This document shows, piece after piece, positions 1 through 10,117 of a DNA stretch of 64,000 bases. Origin of the DNA: Buxus sempervirens (lineage: Eukaryota; Streptophyta; Magnoliopsida; Buxales; Buxaceae). Position 1 is the stretch's first letter. Each line of letters begins with the position of its first letter. Location of the stretch: positions 15,346,229 through 15,410,228 of the forward strand of contig OX387188.1 in assembly GCA_947561395.2 (NCBI GenBank). The letters run 5' to 3'. The position numbers were made by a program, and so were the translations under genes. The notes beneath the pieces were generated by a model, which saw only the letters and a program-made list of their open reading frames with translations, was not told the origin of the DNA and did no database searches.

Positions 1-700
1 CGAAACTTTGACTACTCATAACTCTTTCATCTGGTACTCGATTTTAGCAAACTTAGTGGCGTTGGAATCAAATTGAGATCCTCTATCCACTGAGCTAGAG
101 TTTGGCAGCAAATTCAGATTTTTAGCTAAAGTGCAAAACTGCTACCTTGGAGCTAGTTTTGCTCATATCTTTCAATCCAGGACTTAGATTCCAGCAAACT
201 CAGTTGCGTTGGAATCGTATTGAGATGCCCTTTCTGCTAGCACAAGTTTGGGTGGCTGGCCTGGGGTTTAGCAGAAAGCCAATTTCTACTATTTCCAGGT
301 TTGACTGGCCCATAACTTCTTCATTCAGACTCTGATTCCAACAAACTCAGTTGCATTGGGATCGTGTCGGAAATCTCTATCTGTTAGGATAAGATTGAGC
401 AGTTGATTCAACTTTTAGCAAAAAGGCAAAACTGCTCCCCGGGAGCCGGTTCTGCTCACAACTTCTTATTTGGGACCTCGATTCTAGCAAACTTGGTTGC
501 GTTAGAAACGTGTCGAAGTGCTCTTCCTGCTGAGGTTAATTTGGACAGCTGGTCTGGGGTTTAGCAGAAAGCTGATTTCTGCTATTTCCAGGTTTGACCG
601 GCCCATAACTTCTTCATCCGGACTTTGATTCCAGCAAACTAAGTTGCGTTGGGATCGTGTCGGAAATCTCTATCCAATGGTAAGAAGTTTGGTCGTCAAT
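1..700. repeat. 147-bp tandem repeat, about five copies
   Basis: The core gattccagcaaactcagttg recurs with its agcaaac (one copy aacaaac) at 46, 193, 340, 486 and 633. The spacings are 147, 147, 146 and 147 bp. Each unit also carries a cataacttcttcat-like phrase and a gcgttggRatcgt phrase. Copies are degenerate (roughly 75-85% by eye), so the array is old, yet its period is preserved. Confidence 0.85.
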
Positions 701-1053
701 TTGCACTGGATTAAAAAGTCAACTTTTTGACCCCTCCGGGTTTGACTTTTCAATTAGGGCTTTCATTTTTGGCACTTCTGGCACGAAAAAATGAGGTGCT
801 GACAGGTACTTTGGGTAATACATGGGTGTACTTTAGGTAATAAATGGGTGTACCTTAAGTATACTTGGGGGTACCTTGGGTAATACATGGGTGTACTTTA
901 AATTTACTTGGCGGTGTGCCCTAGGTATTCTTGGCCTAAATTGGTGTTAATGAAAATTTAAGAAAGGTCCAGAAGTGTTGCAATTCGAATCTGGGCACAA
1001 AACAATAAATCTGGAAATTTTGTACTGGACGCGTAACCGTTAAGGTTAGACGT

Positions 1054-3375
1054 TGTGAGACATGGAAAATCAATTCAATGACTTCCTGATCATCACACGG
1101 GCTCAATCAAAATCAAAGAGTCGCCACCATTCAATTTTTAGGGTGTGAATGGACACCAAAATAATAAAATAATAAAATAATAAAAAAAACAAAATTAGAG
1201 TAAAAATAACTCTAATTACAAAATAAACCAGAGATGGGTAAGGAGATTAGATTATGAATAGGGGAAGGTGTTAGGCACCCCTATTCATCCACACAAGGTG
1301 GTTGCCAAGTATTGTTCATGTTTTAAAAAGGCTTGCTAATAAAATCAAATCAAAGGTAAAAGGAAAAACATAAAAAATGTATGGCTTTTTCCATATGAAT
1401 GATCCAATTAATTCTGGATCCTTCTTATGAATATACCATTTCTTTGGCTTCATGATTGACGAAAATCAAGATAAAGAAAACAAATCTAAAGTAAAAACTC
1501 CAAAAATTAATTCTAAGTTAAATCCTTAAAATCTAGGAATCATATAATAATAATAAAAAATATTTTTACAAAATATTGAAAAATTAAACCTGACCAATCT
1601 AGGGTACAGATCTAGCCCAAATATCTCATTAATTAGGAAATCTAAGCCAAATACACCCACGTTAATGAAAAACATCAAAAGGGGAGAGTTTAGACCATAG
1701 GGTCTTCTATCAAAATTGAAAATAAGTCAAAAATCACTTTGTAAAGTTGAAGAATAAATCAAAACCATCTAGGGTATAGATCTAGTCCAGGTTTCTCATT
1801 GATTGAGAGATTTGAACCAAATTCACCCACATTTATGAAAAACATTTAAAAGGGAGAGTTTAGACCATAGGGTCTTCTCTTAAAAATAAAAAAATAACTC
1901 AAAAATAACCTCATGAAACCCTGGAGGTTATTTTAAGGCTTTTGATTCCAGATCTACCATATTGACAATGGAAGATCCAAGATCTTAGCCTAAATGATTA
2001 AAAACATCAAAAAACATAAAAAAAAGGAGAAAAAAATGTGAAAAATCAAAATCTAGGAGGAAAATGAGATCTAATGCTATGAACAGCATAGATCTATAGT
2101 ATTCCTCCCTATTTCATTAATAAATCATCACACAATCTAAACAAAATATTACAACTACACATTTCTAAGATTACAGCATATGGGGGTCTGCCCTACGGAT
2201 CCATTCCTGTCCTCCTTTCCCCTAGAACTCTCTTCACGTTTTACGGCTAGAGAAGATACTCGAGGTATTTGGATTTAGGTTTGGGGTTACAATCACACAC
2301 ATGCCTTATTCTACAGAAAGGGAGAAGATTAGAACTATCCTAAAAATTAAAACTAGAAAATAAAGGGGTGGAGAAACTTACCTGGACTTGAGAAAGCAAA
2401 GAGGCAAGGGTTCTCTTCTTCACTTGGAGTTCTCCCAATCTTCAATTTCTCAGCAATTCTTAGCCACAATTTTCAGCCTTCAATTCTCAGCCCTTTGCTT
2501 GAGGAGAGACCTCCTATTTATAAGCAAGAGCAAGGGCAAGGGTGGTCCAAAAAGATTCTAGAATGTTCCAATTCAGTTTTAGAAACATGAGTTGGAGTAA
2601 ATATGAGAACCAATGAGGGTAAAACAGGACGAACGAAACCCTAAAGAGATGTATAAGTGGTAAATATGGCTCAAAAATCGAGTTTTTTGCAAATTCGCTC
2701 AAAACTGTCCGTGTTCGCATTTGGATTGCAGACATGCCTTGACTGCATACCAAATGCGGACATGCCATGACCGCAAATCAAATGCGGACAACACAAGTTT
2801 GTTCAATTTTTCACCTTTTTTAACCCTTACCTGCACAGGCAATACTTATTTACATGTAATATCATTTAAGTAAATGCCCTCGTAATCTCCATTTACTTAA
2901 GATATTACATGTAAATAAGCAAACACCCCCCACCCCCCAATTTGGATCCATTAAAAATAGTTCCAGACCCAAATTCTAAGTGAATAAAAAGTCAACTTTC
3001 CAGTTCAAGGCTAAATTTCGGTTTTTCAGGTCCGGTAAAAAGATTCAACATGTTAATACCAAGGTATTTGCCAAGATTTAAAGGCTCAAAAAATTCATTT
3101 ATGCAATAACATGGCTAAAAACCTGATTACCGGAAAAAATTATCTTGAAATCTTGCCTTAAAAAATATTTCATTTTTTTGGGGTCAAAAGTCAACAAAAT
3201 TCAACTGGAAAAAGTTTGACTTTGCGCAAAAGATTGAATTTGGGCCCCTTCCTTTGTGGTTTTGGATTCAAATGGGTTAAGAATCTCAAACCCAATGTTA
3301 AGAATTGAAAATTTCAATAAGATATTTCTCTCCTTCAAGATTTATCAAAAATCTTGCAATTTTGGGGTGTCTACA
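1054..3375 (-). mobile_element. Solo LTR, Ty3/gypsy type, 2.3 kb, TSD GACGT
   Basis: On the - strand the element begins tgtagacacccc (complement of 3364-3375) and ends tgtctcaca (complement of 1054-1062). It is flanked by a perfect 5-bp duplication, gacgt, at 1049-1053 and 3376-3380. No internal region, primer-binding site or coding sequence lies between the ends, so this is a solo LTR left by LTR-LTR recombination. It belongs to the same family as the solo LTR at 55261-57051: both start tgtagacaccc and share the terminal block gtgtgatgat-aggaagtcattgaattga. Probably Tat/Ogre-type Ty3/gypsy, which is inference. Confidence 0.85.
2845..2920. repeat. Near-perfect hairpin inside the solo LTR
   Basis: The arms 2845-2876 and 2890-2920 are reverse complements over ~31 bases (core ttatttacatgtaatat and ttaagtaaatg) with one 2-bp gap and a 13-nt loop. 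A shorter version of the same fold (ttaagtaaatg ... catttactta) appears at 63484-63541 in the LTR at the window end. Confidence 0.8.
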
Positions 3376-3729
3376 GACGTTCGGACGTTAAACCTTTATC
3401 AAATGGTTTCTACAGAATTTAGCTCAATGCGTGATTCAAGGTCCGCACGTCAAGGCTAATTTTCACATTTAACTTCAATTTTTCAAAATTTGATTTCCAA
3501 TTCACTAGAACTAATTAGAGGATACGTTAACCAATTGAAATTTAAACATAACCTTAATTATGCTTACTTTAATATAACTTTCAACATACTTCAATTTGTT
3601 TTCCCCAATTCTCAGGCATAATCTACGTTCACCTCATCTTCATATCATAAGTGCTTAATTAGTCTAATAATCTCACTTTAAATAAATAAACTTAATAATT
3701 AAGATATAATTAGGGTCGGGGTTTTATAG

Positions 3730-4420
3730 CTGTTGGCTGACTTGGTGGATTCCAAGTTGGCGTAGGGTCTTGGAGGATTTCGAGACGTGTGGAGAGATCA
3801 AGAAGCTAGACTGAAGTCTTGAGGATTCAAGCAAGTGAGGAAACTGAGTGATTTCACAGGTTTTGTTAAATCCAAAACTCTTTTATTCAATTCTTGAAAT
3901 AGTGAATTGATTTCTTAGGTGTAGTTCCCTTAAACAAACCCAGGGTCTTACCTAGATGGAAATCTAGTAAAAATTGTGGTGTTCATGTTCTTTTTACTGC
4001 TCTTGCTATGTTGCTGTTCTTGTTGATTTAATTGTTCAAAATCCATGTAGACAGTACCTAATTAAGAAGTTTTAGTTTGTTATGATAGATTATTACTCTG
4101 CGTATATAGCTTCTAATCTAATTTTGTAAAGAGTAAGATTTAAGATTGAATGATACAGATACAATTAAACCTTCTCTTCTCCATTCTATCCTATGTTTAC
4201 TGTTCTTCATTTTTTTCTCCTCATTTTTTAACATCTTTCATCGCTTGTTCCCTTCCACTTCTCCCTTTTGCTTTATCTGCTCCTTTCTACTACTCATCTA
4301 GTGCAATCCGCTACTCAGATTTGGATTCTCCTTTATCTGTTTTCCCTTTACTTCATTACCTGTTGGTAATTATATTTTTATAATAAAAATATCTATACAA
4401 CTTATACCAAAGTTTTGTAG

Positions 4421-4458
<38 letters not shown>

Positions 4459-5287
4459 TAAAGCAAAGTCTTGAAACACCATATTCTCTCCTTAACGTGG
4501 ACATGCCCCTTTTCTCAAATGGTCCTTTTGGGTCCCACGTAAAAATATTTTTTAAAATAAAAAGATATAAAAATATGATATATCTTAAATTACGATACAT
4601 GCATATTTTAAAATAAATTATGTATGATATATTTCATGATAAAGTTATATTTTAAAATAAAGATAAAGATACATGAGATCATAAAGATAAAGATAAAGAT
4701 ATAGAAAAATGATATATCTTTAATTATAAGGTTCTATTAGGCTTCTAAAATCATAATAATAACGTAATAATCACTCGATTCTCTCTTTTCTCCAATAGTC
4801 CTTTTCAGTCCAGTACAAAAGTCATAATATATTATTCGTGTTATGATAAATATATATTTTAAGATAAATGAAAAGAATACTATAAAATTCTCTCTTGAAT
4901 ATAAATATTCACTTATATATTAATTAGAAAAAAATTAGTTAATTATCTTCCAAAAATTTTAATAAGAGATAAATATCTAATTAATATGAGATTTTTTTTT
5001 TATAATTATTTCAATATCAAATATTAGTATGAGATATTATTGCTTTTTAATATCTTAATTGAAATATGGTCTTACAAAAAATGTTCCCTAAGCACAGTAA
5101 AACAATTATCTATCTATGTGGTCCCATGTCATCTCATATCTATGTCGCTAAAGTGTAGTCAAAACCACATTTCTCCTTACTCCAGGTTGCCACTTTCCAT
5201 TTCATCCTCATCCATGTGGCTAAAGTTTTGTTTATGTAGCTAAAGTAAAATATGTTCCCATGATTACCATTATTCACTTAAATTCAT
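3730..5287. other. AT-rich intergenic DNA with simple repeats
   Basis: No gene recognised. It contains a (TA)n microsatellite at about 4423-4455 and an (aaagat)n-like run at about 4655-4700. The short open frames here have no recognisable domain and AT-rich composition, and I do not call them. Confidence 0.6.
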
Positions 5288-6911
5288 GGGTACGTTTGGA
5301 TCACGGGAATGGGAGGGTAGGAATTGGAATTCGCAGCTAAGAATTTCAATTCTTGTGTTTGGTTGACCAATTCCAATGAGAATTAAAATTCACGTGGGAA
5401 AAAAAAGACACCCAATTCTCATGGTTCATGAGAATTACAATTTATACTTGTGAGGTGTTTTTTACAATTCTCATTAAATATAAGAATTTTATTATCATTG
5501 ATTTTTTGCAAGAGGGCTCATTTTCATTTTTTTTGCATAACATAAGAAATGTAGCTGATTAAAGTATAATTTAATATTTAAATTTAGAGAGAGAAAACTC
5601 TAGAAAGAGAGTGGAATGCTCTAGAGTGAGAAAACCTTGAAAAAAAACTCTAGAGGGGGACTCTAGATAGAGAAAAAGAAGGTTCTAGAGAGAATTTGAG
5701 AGTGAGCAATACTTTAAAGAGAAGATCTAGAGAGAAGGTTCTAGAGAGAAAACTCTAGAAAGAGAAGGAAAATGATCTAGAGAGAAAAATAGAGAACTAT
5801 AGAAACAAGAGAATGCTTCAGAGAAATAAAATCTATAGAAAATTCTAGAGTGAAAATTCTAAAGAGAATTTTAGTGAGAGATAATACTCCAAAAAGAGAA
5901 TCCTAGAGAGAAAATTTTCTAGAAAGAGAATTATAGAGAGAAAATTCTCTAAAGAGAGAATTTTAGAGAAAGGAATGACTTAAAAGAAAGTCTAGAGAAA
6001 AGGTTCTAGAGAGAGAAACTCTAGAAAGAGAAGGGTTCTAGAGAGAGAAAATAGATAACTATAGAAAGAAGAAAATGCTTTAATATCTAGTGAAAATTCT
6101 TTAAAGAAAGAATTTTAGAGAGAGAACACTCTTGAAAGAGAATCCTAGAGAGATCAAATATTATAGAGAGAGATATAGAGTGAAAACTCGTAAAAAAATC
6201 TTTTCTAGAGTGAAAATTCTCTAGAGAATTTTAGAGAGAGAAAACATTCTAGAAAGAGAATCTTATAGAGAGAAACCTATATAGAGAAAATGATTTCTAG
6301 AGTAAAAATTCTTTAAAGAGAGAATTTTAGAGAGAGAAAATACTCTAGAAAGAGAATCCTAGAGAGATAAAATCTTCTAGACAAAGAATTATACATATAG
6401 AAAACATAAATTGAAAAAATCCTTTCTAGAGTGAGAGAATCCTAAAGGAACTCTTTTTAGAAAGAGATTTTAATACATAGGAATTGAAAATACTCTAGAA
6501 AGAGAATCCTCAAGAAATCCTTTTTAAAGAGATAAAAAAAGAGAATTATAGAAAGAGAAAACATATATAGAGAATCTTTTCTAGAGTGAAAATTCTCTTT
6601 TAATTTGTATAATTTTAGAGAGAAAAAAATTATAGAAATAGAATTAAAGAGAGAAGATCCTAGAGATAGAAAATCATCTTGAAGGAAACTCAAAGATAAG
6701 AAATAAATAAAATTAATGCAATGTTAGCTCAAATTATATATGTTTTGATATATGTAAGCATTACGTAAGATATAAAGAAAAAATTTTGAATTCCCTAATA
6801 CCAACCAAACAATAGAATTTTAATACATAGGAATTGAAAATCATAAGATTTATAATTCATATGCATTTCAATTCACATGTATATTTGAATTCTTGTCATC
6901 CAAACATACCC
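5288..6911. mobile_element. 1.6-kb non-autonomous TIR element filled with a TCTAGA-rich minisatellite
   Basis: The left end gggtacgtttggatcac and the reverse complement of the right end, gggtatgtttggatgac, match at 15 of 17 positions. The subterminal parts of both ends also share aattggaattc/gaattgaaaat-rich sequence. Between them, about 5580-6690, lies a degenerate repeat built from tctaga, agagagaaaa and gaatcctagagag phrases. I could not find a convincing target-site duplication, so the superfamily (hAT, Mutator or other) is open. No coding sequence. Confidence 0.65.
5580..6690. repeat. Degenerate TCTAGA/GAGAGAAAA minisatellite, ~1.1 kb
   Basis: Phrases such as ctctagaaagagaatcc, tctagagagaaaa and gaattttagagagag recur dozens of times with variable spacing (about 25-60 bp). 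The stretch is purine-rich on the + strand, and the palindrome tctaga punctuates it. No period is exact, so it grew by slippage and unequal exchange and then diverged. Confidence 0.8.
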
Positions 6912-7775
6912 TAAAGAGAAATTTATAACTAAGAATTAATGCTACGATTGAAAATAACAAAATATTGTAATGGCTTTCTAATTTATAATCCTATTTGAAC
7001 TCAAATTCTATCTATGCCACTCTCTTTCCTTTGCAACTTCCTTTGTGTTGCATCGTTTTATTTTTAGTATTTACTTGGACTCAAACTTTGATTTTAATTT
7101 TGAATCACTTAATTGAGCTCAAACTTAAAGTTTGTTAGACTGGGAGCATCAAAAACCAGTTTCTCTCTCCTCTGCATGGCTACTTTCCTTTTTTATATCT
7201 TACTCGCGGAATCCCTAAATACCAATTTTTTTTCCTCTACATGGCTACTTCTCATTTTTCCAATTTTCTTTGTGGGTTCAACATCACCAAAACAAAGATA
7301 TAGAAAAATGCTATTAAAGAATAGAAAAGAAACATCCCATCTAGGGATGCCAACATACTAGGTTTTGGTGAATCCAAACTTGTCCCTATAAGGTTTTAGC
7401 CAATACCAAACCCTAATCCCACCACTATTGGGTTGGTAACGGGGCAGGTGGGGGTTGTTATCCAATAAGTAATATAGTTTTTACTAGATAAAGTTATGTG
7501 TTATTTCAAATATATATATTAATAAAAAGCATGTTATTAGAAAGTAAGAAAGAAACATTCCAAAAAACAAAGATAAAACACAAGACAAAGACATATAGGA
7601 ACATGATATATATTTAACATAAAAAATAAAGGAAAAAAAATGTTCCTACTAAACATATAAAATAATATGTTTAACAAATAGACATATATCATGAAATCGT
7701 ATGTTAATATTATATTTTAGAATTATGATAAATAAGATAGGAAACACATGAAAAACAGATAAACAAAAAACTGTG
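6912..7775. other. AT-rich intergenic DNA, no feature recognised
   Basis: No gene, RNA or repeat with clear structure is seen. The short open frames lack recognisable domains. Confidence 0.5.
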
Positions 7776-7934
7776 GCAGACCCTGCAGCATCCCACGGAT
7801 GCGGCCACATGGAGCATCCCACAATGCTATGCATTCACATTTCCCAGCATGAGATGTGTCAAGAAATGTGAATGCACAACATCCGTGGGATGCTCCACAT
7901 GATATCATCCCACAGATGTTGCAGGGTCTGTTGC
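7776..7934. mobile_element. Fold-back (MITE-like) element with ~70-bp arms
   Basis: The left arm starts gcagaccctgcagcatccc and runs to tgcattcacatttc. The right arm, read as reverse complement, is gcaacagaccctgc...gtgcattcacatttc. The arms match over about 70 bases with small gaps and are separated by ~25 bases. The repeated phrase caggttaatgc follows at 7934-7966. No target-site duplication is assigned. Confidence 0.7.
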
Positions 7935-8086
7935 AGGTTAATGCGTCACAGGTTAATGCAACAGACGATTTCATCCCTAACTACTAGTAGTAGTAGTTAA
8001 ATATAAGGAATTTTTTTTTCTGATTTTTGGTAAACAAGAATCTAATAAATAGTTCAAAGCTGTACACTTGGCATTCTCATCACAAG

Positions 8087-8305
8087 GGAATGAGATCCTC
8101 TACGGTTGAGCCCGTAAATGGGCTCAACCGTACCCAATTGCTGCTTGCCAAGTAGGCAAGCAGTACTCCCTTTCCTTTCTCTCTCCCACATGGGGAAATG
8201 AAAAAATGATTTTCACTTTGAGGGAGTGCTGCTTGCCAAGTTGGCAAGCAGCAATTGGGTACGGTTGAGCCCATTTACGGGCTCAACCGTAGAGGATCTC
8301 ATTCC
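8087..8305. mobile_element. 219-bp MITE with hairpins nested inside its long inverted repeats
   Basis: ggaatgagatcctctacgg (8087-8105) is the exact reverse complement of the end at 8287-8305, and the arms extend to about 90 bp. Each arm contains two further palindromes: acggttgagccc with gggctcaaccgt, and tgcttgcc with ggcaagca. The element lies directly upstream of the DIM1 5' leader. A target-site duplication is not clear. Confidence 0.8.
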
Positions 8306-8574
8306 GAAAGTGGCCCGGCCCCACTTACGTTTGATGAATTCCCGGAGAAGACGATCCATCGGAGTCTCTGGAACTCTTTCGATGCTCCTTCCTCTAACTT
8401 CTTTTATTTTATCTGCTCACGAAACTTGCATTCTTTGTGTCTGGAGTTTCCATAGCTCCAAAAGAACGAACTTCGTCTTTCTCTCTCCTTGCATTATCTA
8501 CTGACTTTTTTCCGAGCTTTTTATTTGATATTTTATAGGGTTTCAATTCTGTATTTGAGAGCGAGAGATAGGAG
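8306..8574 (+). promoter_or_regulatory. Presumed 5' leader/promoter-proximal region of the DIM1 copy
   Basis: This stretch sits between the MITE and the DIM1 start codon. It is CT-rich (tctttctctctcc near 8477-8489), as plant 5' leaders often are. No TATA box is assigned with confidence, and the transcription start is unknown. Confidence 0.35.
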
Positions 8575-8618
8575 ATGTCGTACCTTCTACCGCATTTGCA
8601 CTCCAGTTGGGCTGTGGA

Positions 8619-8854
8619 CAATGGCGGAACCAGGACTCCAAATCTGAGGGGGCAAAAAAATTTTCAATTAAATCTTATACATGAAATATATAAAATTCAT
8701 GGAGATAGAGGGGCAAACCAGAAATTTTAGGGGGGGCAAAACATAAATTTCAATTAAAATATATACTTTTAATTAAAAAATAAAAATTTAGGGGGGGGGG
8801 GGGGGGGGGGGGGGGGCAATTGTCCCCCCTAGACAAAGCCTGGTTCCGCCACTG
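8619..8854. mobile_element. 236-bp hAT MITE inside DIM1 exon 1, TSD GCTRTGGA
   Basis: The TIRs caatggcggaaccagg and (reverse complement of the right end) cagtggcggaaccagg match at 15 of 16 positions. The flanks are 8-bp duplications, gctgtgga (8611-8618) and gctatgga (8855-8862), one base different. Removing the element and one duplication restores the reading GCT GTG GAT CAA (A-V-D-Q), which fixes the boundaries. 8-bp TSDs and the CAGTGGCGGAACCAGG end are typical of hAT MITEs. Inside is a run of 26 G at 8791-8816. Confidence 0.92.
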
Positions 8855-9187
8855 GCTATGGATCAAGCGATCTTGGCAGAGGAAGAACGAGTCATCATCA
8901 TTCGTTTCGGCCATGACTAGGATGATACCTGCATGCAGGTACTCGCCGCTCTGTACCGATAATCTTTTTTTCTATACGAATTTATCTATGAATTTGTTCT
9001 TTACATGGTGTTTTCTGGAATTTGACTCAGTTTCCTATTAGAAAAGTAAAATTCCTGTCGTCTCTTTTGCTGCAAATGTTCGTGAAACCCTGTTTTTGCA
9101 CCTTACCTTCAAAATTCTACATTGGATGAACAGTGTTCACATCCTCTGGGATGCCACGGTACTATTGCTGGTACGATCAGTGAGAGC

Positions 9188-10117
9188 TAGGGGTGCTTAC
9201 TGGGCCGTGCTGGCATGGCCCAGCACGCCAGTGGGCCAGCCCGGGCACGGCACAGCCCACTCAGGGAGCCGTGCCGTGCCCATATACTGGGCCGTGGCCC
9301 GTTCGACACGTGGGCGACAAGGCCCGCGCTTGACGCGGCCCACCATGCAGGCATGCGTGCTTGTCGTTGGGCCCGACTAAGTCGGCCTGGCGGTTTTTCC
9401 CTCTAAAAGTGGGTTTTACCACTTTATTTGACTGTTTTATCCCCCAACAACCATATTAGGGGGGTATGCGTGTAATTGACTGTAAATGACCATTTCCACC
9501 CTTTAAACTACCAAATAATAGTCATATTGGAGGGTTGAGATGGCAAAAAGCCACTTTTGGTTTTCTATAAATAGGCCTAAACCTTCCCACTCTAAACCAC
9601 ACCTCTTTTACAATCTCTTACTCTTCTCTTCTTACTTTATTAGAGTCTTGTTCAAAGTTTTGGCCAATGGCCGGTAGACTCGACAGAGTGCTCACATGGG
9701 GGGGTCCGTAGGCCGACCATTGGCCAAACTTTTAACAAGAGTTTAAAAAAGTTATAAATCAGGTTACTATTGTTGTATTTGCAAAGTTGTACTTGTACTT
9801 GTAATAATTAATTTATTTAAATTTTTTTGAGCAAAATCTTTCCCAGTATGTGTAAGACAATTTTGTAAATAATAAACATATTTTTCAGAATTTTTTTATG
9901 ATTTTTTACTATTTTTTTTTACTATTTTTCCCATTTTTCCTTTGTTTTTTTTGAAAAAAAAATACCTTGGTCCGTCAGGCCCGCCGTGCTGGGGGTTTTG
10001 GCTAATGGGCCAGGTGGGCCGCGGTCCGCCAGGCACAAGGCCTGCCAAGCACACGACCCACCAGGCACGCCCTAAACAGGTTTGGGCAATGCCAGGCCGG
10101 CCCTATAAGCATCCCTA
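9188..10117. mobile_element. 930-bp non-autonomous hAT in the DIM1 intron, TSD GTGAGAGC
   Basis: The ends taggggtgctta and (reverse complement) tagggatgctta differ at one base. Perfect 8-bp duplications gtgagagc lie at 9180-9187 and 10118-10125. The subterminal regions are very GC-rich, with repeated gggcc, gccgtgcc and cacggc phrases that can pair across the ends. A tataaata at about 9567 followed by a short leader looks like the remnant of a hAT promoter, but no transposase coding sequence remains. Confidence 0.9.

Larger units (their letters stand above)
1..3729 (+). mobile_element. 3' part of a long Ty3/gypsy-type LTR, cut by the window edge and by a nested solo LTR
   Basis: Fossil LTR sequence. 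It matches the family of the LTR that starts at 61776: after setting aside the nested solo LTR (1054-3375), the motif around 1040-1053 and 3381-3395 (ttagacgt followed by a c/g-rich ttaa stretch) aligns with 63722-63752. The right end, gggtcggggtttta near 3727, is what this LTR type normally ends with (usually followed by CA). Positions 1-700 are a 147-bp tandem repeat. A run near 805-900 repeats a ~22-bp phrase around gggtaatacatgggtg. No coding region is visible. Family assignment to Ty3/gypsy (Tekay/Del-like) rests on the LTR style and is inference. Confidence 0.55.

Noticed and set aside
4150-4383. 77-aa hydrophobic open frame
   Set aside because: AT/CT-rich low-complexity composition, no domain and no gene context.
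8226-8504. Open frames overlapping the MITE before DIM1
   Set aside because: They derive from the MITE palindromes; the same peptide appears on the opposite strand at 8080-8274.
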